Source of the DNA: JABURQ01 sp029243145
GTDB taxonomy: Bacteria > Planctomycetota > Planctomycetia > Planctomycetales > Planctomycetaceae
Direction of reading: 5' to 3'
Assembly (NCBI GenBank): GCA_965660145.1
Contig: CBFHYX010000010.1
Location: forward strand, 62,001 to 126,000
DNA: 64,000 nt
Positions within the stretch are counted from its first letter, which is position 1, and every line of letters begins with the position of its first letter. The notes beneath the pieces were generated by a model. That model was not told where the DNA came from, did no database searches, and worked only from the letters and a program-made list of their open reading frames with translations. Positions 61,589-64,000 of this stretch are shown here, in pieces. The translations under genes and the position numbers were made by a program.

Positions 61589-62386
61589 ATGTTTCGCATT
61601 ATCGTGGCTGGACTGATCTGTTCATTATCTTGTCTGAGTGTTTCGGCTCAGGGATTGATCTGGTCACTTCCCGAAGATGGCAAATTTGCCACTTACTCGG
61701 GGATGTACACTCTGGATGATGTTCAAACCGGAACCAAGAACGAAGACATCACCACATCGTGGAAACGTCAATTGACCATCAAATCGGTCGGAAAGTCTGA
61801 TGCCGAGTATCAAGGAGCCTCCACACCGTGTCGGTGGGTAGAGTTCAAATTGATCGACGCGAAGACCGAGGACACAAAATTGGTGGCTGGTCCTGTGGGA
61901 GAGGTCATTTATAAAGTGCTGATTCCCGAATCGGGAGTCGTGGGTAAAGTCCTCGATGATAAGAACCTGTTCGTCAACCATCTTCCCATTATTCGTGGAT
62001 ACCGCAAAGTGGGTGCCGGAGAAACAGAAACTCTTCCCGCCGGAGCACTACAAGTCTATCCGGTCCTCACACTACTGATGCACTATCGCGAAATCACATC
62101 CGATGGTGATGAAAATGTGCAAGACGGTGGCGTTCAGACTGCCGAAAAACTGAACGGCAAAGAAACGCTCGAAAGCAAAGAATTACGAATCATCAATAGT
62201 GCCATGCTCTGGAAAAATACCGATGTCCCCTTCGGACTCGTGAAGTGGGAAGTGACCCAGGTTCGTGAAAAGAAAGCAGCCACCGAACCTCGCTCAACTT
62301 TCGTCAAAGCCAGTGAAGTCAAAACGACTATGACGCTGGACGAAATGGGCGATGGGGCTCAATCAGATCTACCCGACAATAACTGA
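61589..62386 (+). CDS. Secreted protein of unknown function
   Basis: About 265 residues; the ATG at 61589 opens a clean signal peptide (FRIIVAGLICSLSCLSVSAQG). The frame extends upstream to 61493, but those residues are not signal-like. The body is beta-rich (WKRQLTIKSVGKSDAEYQG, CRWVEFKLIDA, YKVLIPESGVVGK) with no family I recognise; the C-terminus is polar with acidic stretches. It ends 7 bases from the convergent mcsB stop. Confidence 0.6.
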   Translation: MFRIIVAGLICSLSCLSVSAQGLIWSLPEDGKFATYSGMYTLDDVQTGTKNEDITTSWKRQLTIKSVGKSDAEYQGASTPCRWVEFKLIDAKTEDTKLVAGPVGEVIYKVLIPESGVVGKVLDDKNLFVNHLPIIRGYRKVGAGETETLPAGALQVYPVLTLLMHYREITSDGDENVQDGGVQTAEKLNGKETLESKELRIINSAMLWKNTDVPFGLVKWEVTQVREKKAATEPRSTFVKASEVKTTMTLDEMGDGAQSDLPDNN

Positions 62387-62392
62387 AGCGAT

Positions 62393-63445
62393 TCAAGCTT
62401 CGGCAAGTCGTGATCTCAGATAAGCAGCGCGAGCCGCGTTGCGTTCTCCCGAGTCGAGTGTCTCTCCACGAATCTTCTGCAAATGGGCCGGTTGCGTGTG
62501 AATGAAGAGTTCATTCACCGAGAGAAGATCGAGGTCATCGAGCATTCCGAGACTCACACCAAGCCGAACGCTGGAAAGCAGATCCATCGTCTCTTCAGAA
62601 CTAATCGTCTGCGCTTTCTGGAGAATGCCGGTCGCTCGGGAAATTTGATCATGCAACTTGGCACGATTGTCTTTGAGTAACGCTTCACGGACTCGACGCT
62701 CGTAGCTGATGATGTTCGGAACGACTTCGTGCAATTTATCAATAATTTGCTGCTCGCTCTGCCCGAGCGTAATCTGGTTTGACACTTGGAAAAATTGGCC
62801 CGAGGCAGAGCTTCCCTCACCATATAACCCACGCACCGCCAAGCTGATTTTCTGGAGTGCTCCCAGAACCTTCTGGATCTCTTTGGTCATATGCAGTGCG
62901 GGCAAATGCAACATCACGCTGACTCGAATGCCTGTTCCCACATTCGTTGGACAAGCCGTAAGATAACCCAAGTCTTCACCGAACGCATAAGTCACATCTT
63001 CCTCGATGTCATCGTCGAGTTGATCGATGTCTTTCCAGCACTCATCCAAAGAGAATCCGCTACGGACAACCTGCATGCGTAGATGATCCTCTTCATTGAT
63101 CATCACACTGACCGACTGTCCCTGATCGACGGCCACTCCACGTGCTCCCTCACCATCGGCCAGTTCCTTGGAAATCAATTGACGTTCCATCAAGAATTGG
63201 CGATCAAGATCGGACAAATTGCGGACATCGAAATAGCTCAGTCGTGGTCCTGCTGATAAATTCTGTAACTTTTCGTACAACAATTTTTCGAGATCGTTGC
63301 GCGTCGGTTCGTCGGCACGAGAAATGAATGGGAACTGAGCCAAGTTGCGAGCCAGGCGGATGCGACTCGAAACGACAATCTCCGCATCGGGACCGGTGCC
63401 GCGAAGCCATTCGCATCCGGTTTGCATGAGTGTCTCGATATCCAC
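62393..63445 (-). CDS. mcsB: Protein arginine kinase McsB
   Basis: ATP:guanido phosphotransferase that phosphorylates arginines on proteins and marks them for ClpCP in Firmicutes. 350 residues: EIVVSSRIRLARNLAQFPF (N-terminal nucleotide-binding Arg cluster), INEEDHLRMQVVRSG (substrate-loop Glu and His), YLTACPTNVGTGIRVSVMLH (catalytic Cys in A-C-P-T-N-V-G-T), and LAVRGLYGEGSSASGQFFQVSN with the arginine of the phosphate clamp. It is followed downstream by nothing in the operon except the upstream gene mcsA, 67 bases away. A clpC gene is not in the window. Confidence 0.95.
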   Translation of the reverse strand: MDIETLMQTGCEWLRGTGPDAEIVVSSRIRLARNLAQFPFISRADEPTRNDLEKLLYEKLQNLSAGPRLSYFDVRNLSDLDRQFLMERQLISKELADGEGARGVAVDQGQSVSVMINEEDHLRMQVVRSGFSLDECWKDIDQLDDDIEEDVTYAFGEDLGYLTACPTNVGTGIRVSVMLHLPALHMTKEIQKVLGALQKISLAVRGLYGEGSSASGQFFQVSNQITLGQSEQQIIDKLHEVVPNIISYERRVREALLKDNRAKLHDQISRATGILQKAQTISSEETMDLLSSVRLGVSLGMLDDLDLLSVNELFIHTQPAHLQKIRGETLDSGERNAARAAYLRSRLAEA

Positions 63446-63512
63446 CGTGGAGGTTCCCGTCGTAAATTCTGAGTGAGTCGATTGTTGAGTGCCTTAGCAT
63501 CTCATCGCGAGG

Positions 63513-64000
63513 CTATTCGGATTGCTGCTCTTCCAACTGTCTGATGTCGTCCCGCAATTTGGCGGCGGCTTCGTAGTCTTCCTTCTCGACAGCAATTCTC
63601 AAGTCGTTTCGCATCTTGATGAGTTCATACTGCTTGTGACTGGCATCGGGAGCCCGTTTGGGAAATTTCCCCGCGTGATGAGTGCTCTCATGAATGTTTT
63701 CCAGGAGCGGAATTAATCGCTCTTTGAAAACCACGTAATCGTGAGGACAACCAAGACGGCCCTGTTTGCGGAACTCGCGATAGGTAATTCCACAGTTCGG
63801 ACATGTTAACTCGTCTTGTTCGTCTCCCAAGTCGCCGAGCCCGGCTTCTTCCAGCAAGGCTTCCATTTCGTCCTCATCGGGCGGAGCGGAAGTTTCCAGA
63901 TATTCACTGGCACAGTTCTCGCAGAGATGAATCTTCTGCACGGTACTGTCGTGAATTTCCGTAATATGCAGCGTTGCCGGCTTGGAACAGCGACGACACT
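63513..64000 (-). CDS. mcsA: McsA-type activator of protein arginine kinase (5' end beyond window)
   Basis: Zinc-finger protein that activates McsB. The frame runs open past the right edge, so the real start is outside; the visible sequence begins CRRCSKPATLHITEIHD and continues HLCENCASEYLE, then CPNCGITYREFRKQGRLGCPHD, giving four zinc-binding cysteine pairs (C-x2-C). The C-terminus holds a UVR domain (MRNDLRIAVEKEDYEAA, AKLRDDIRQLEEQ). An internal GTG start at 63941 would miss the first zinc finger, so the longer partial form is right. mcsB starts 67 bases downstream on the same strand. Confidence 0.93.
   Translation of the reverse strand, partial: CRRCSKPATLHITEIHDSTVQKIHLCENCASEYLETSAPPDEDEMEALLEEAGLGDLGDEQDELTCPNCGITYREFRKQGRLGCPHDYVVFKERLIPLLENIHESTHHAGKFPKRAPDASHKQYELIKMRNDLRIAVEKEDYEAAAKLRDDIRQLEEQQSE

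Noticed and set aside
1..64000. CRISPR arrays, tRNA or rRNA genes
   Set aside because: No regularly spaced direct repeats, no cloverleaf-like T-arm with CCA and no rRNA-like conserved stretches were noticed on reading; a covariance-model search would be decisive.

Overview
The window reads as a chromosomal segment of a planctomycete (Planctomycetota, probably order Planctomycetales). The evidence is gene content typical of that phylum: three DUF1559 proteins with pilin-like N-termini or lipoboxes, a DUF1552 plus DUF1592-type cytochrome pair, a formylglycine sulfatase, many Tat-exported hydrolases, MoxR/DUF58/BatA-like genes, and short-stem regulatory organisation with many small operons on alternating strands. 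No rRNA, tRNA, CRISPR array, prophage or plasmid replication gene was seen. Base composition looks even across the window, and the only clear mobile element is a REP-associated tyrosine transposase (RAYT).

Layout. 1-4376: proline catabolism (putA, 3' end cut by the window) and arginine biosynthesis (argJ), both minus. 4654-6846: a Tat-exported SGNH hydrolase and a quinone-oxidoreductase-like enzyme that may start at a rare ATC codon. 6879-7746: RAYT gene with nested inverted repeats. 7797-14771: a tight five-gene minus-strand operon (GMC oxidoreductase with a cysteine cluster, phosphatidylserine decarboxylase-like enzyme, an FAD oxidase fused to a nucleotide-binding-like domain, a 693-residue class III aminotransferase with a degenerate extra half, and a DUF962/Mpo1-like membrane protein). 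Divergent from it, 15132-18662 carries a methyltransferase, a GT4 glycosyltransferase and a sulfatase. I consider 7797-18662 the best candidate here for an undescribed lipid or glycolipid pathway. 18679-20318: molybdate-type ABC permease and binding protein without an ATPase. 20407-23588: DUF2079 membrane protein overlapping an SGNH protein. 23600-25033: YjbQ and a ROK kinase with an altered zinc motif. 25299-26283: ECF-like sigma factor with an overlapping membrane protein. 26297-28662: purN, an uncharacterised membrane protein and trxA behind a near-consensus promoter. 28758-31249: long coiled-coil protein overlapping an aldo/keto reductase. 31265-37322: DUF1552, DUF1592-type cytochrome, a secreted lectin-like protein and PhoD-like phosphatase. 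37569-40182: two lipoproteins (DUF1559 and a histidine-rich protein) closed by a strong terminator. 40296-44531: DUF58, FHA, rsgA and a degenerate sigma-54 activator-like regulator. 44542-48176: Tat protein, truA, argH. 48429-49752: small lipoprotein and a DUF1559 gene interrupted by an in-frame TAA. 49791-55504: FHA protein, phhB, then a MoxR-DUF58-VWA operon. 55519-60244: GNAT, M42 peptidase, DUF1559, bidirectional terminator, aspS. 60518-64000: secreted esterase, secreted hypothetical, mcsB and mcsA (5' end cut by the window).

How the parts work together. Housekeeping functions are scattered (argJ, argH, purN, truA, aspS, rsgA, trxA). Protein quality control is represented by McsA-McsB, and envelope biogenesis or surveillance by MoxR-DUF58-VWA. 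The unusual biology is concentrated in the 7.8-18.7 kb lipid-like cluster, in the regulator at 43149 that lacks the sigma-54 contact loop, and in the interrupted DUF1559 gene. All functional calls come from reading motifs in translated sequence; no database search was possible.
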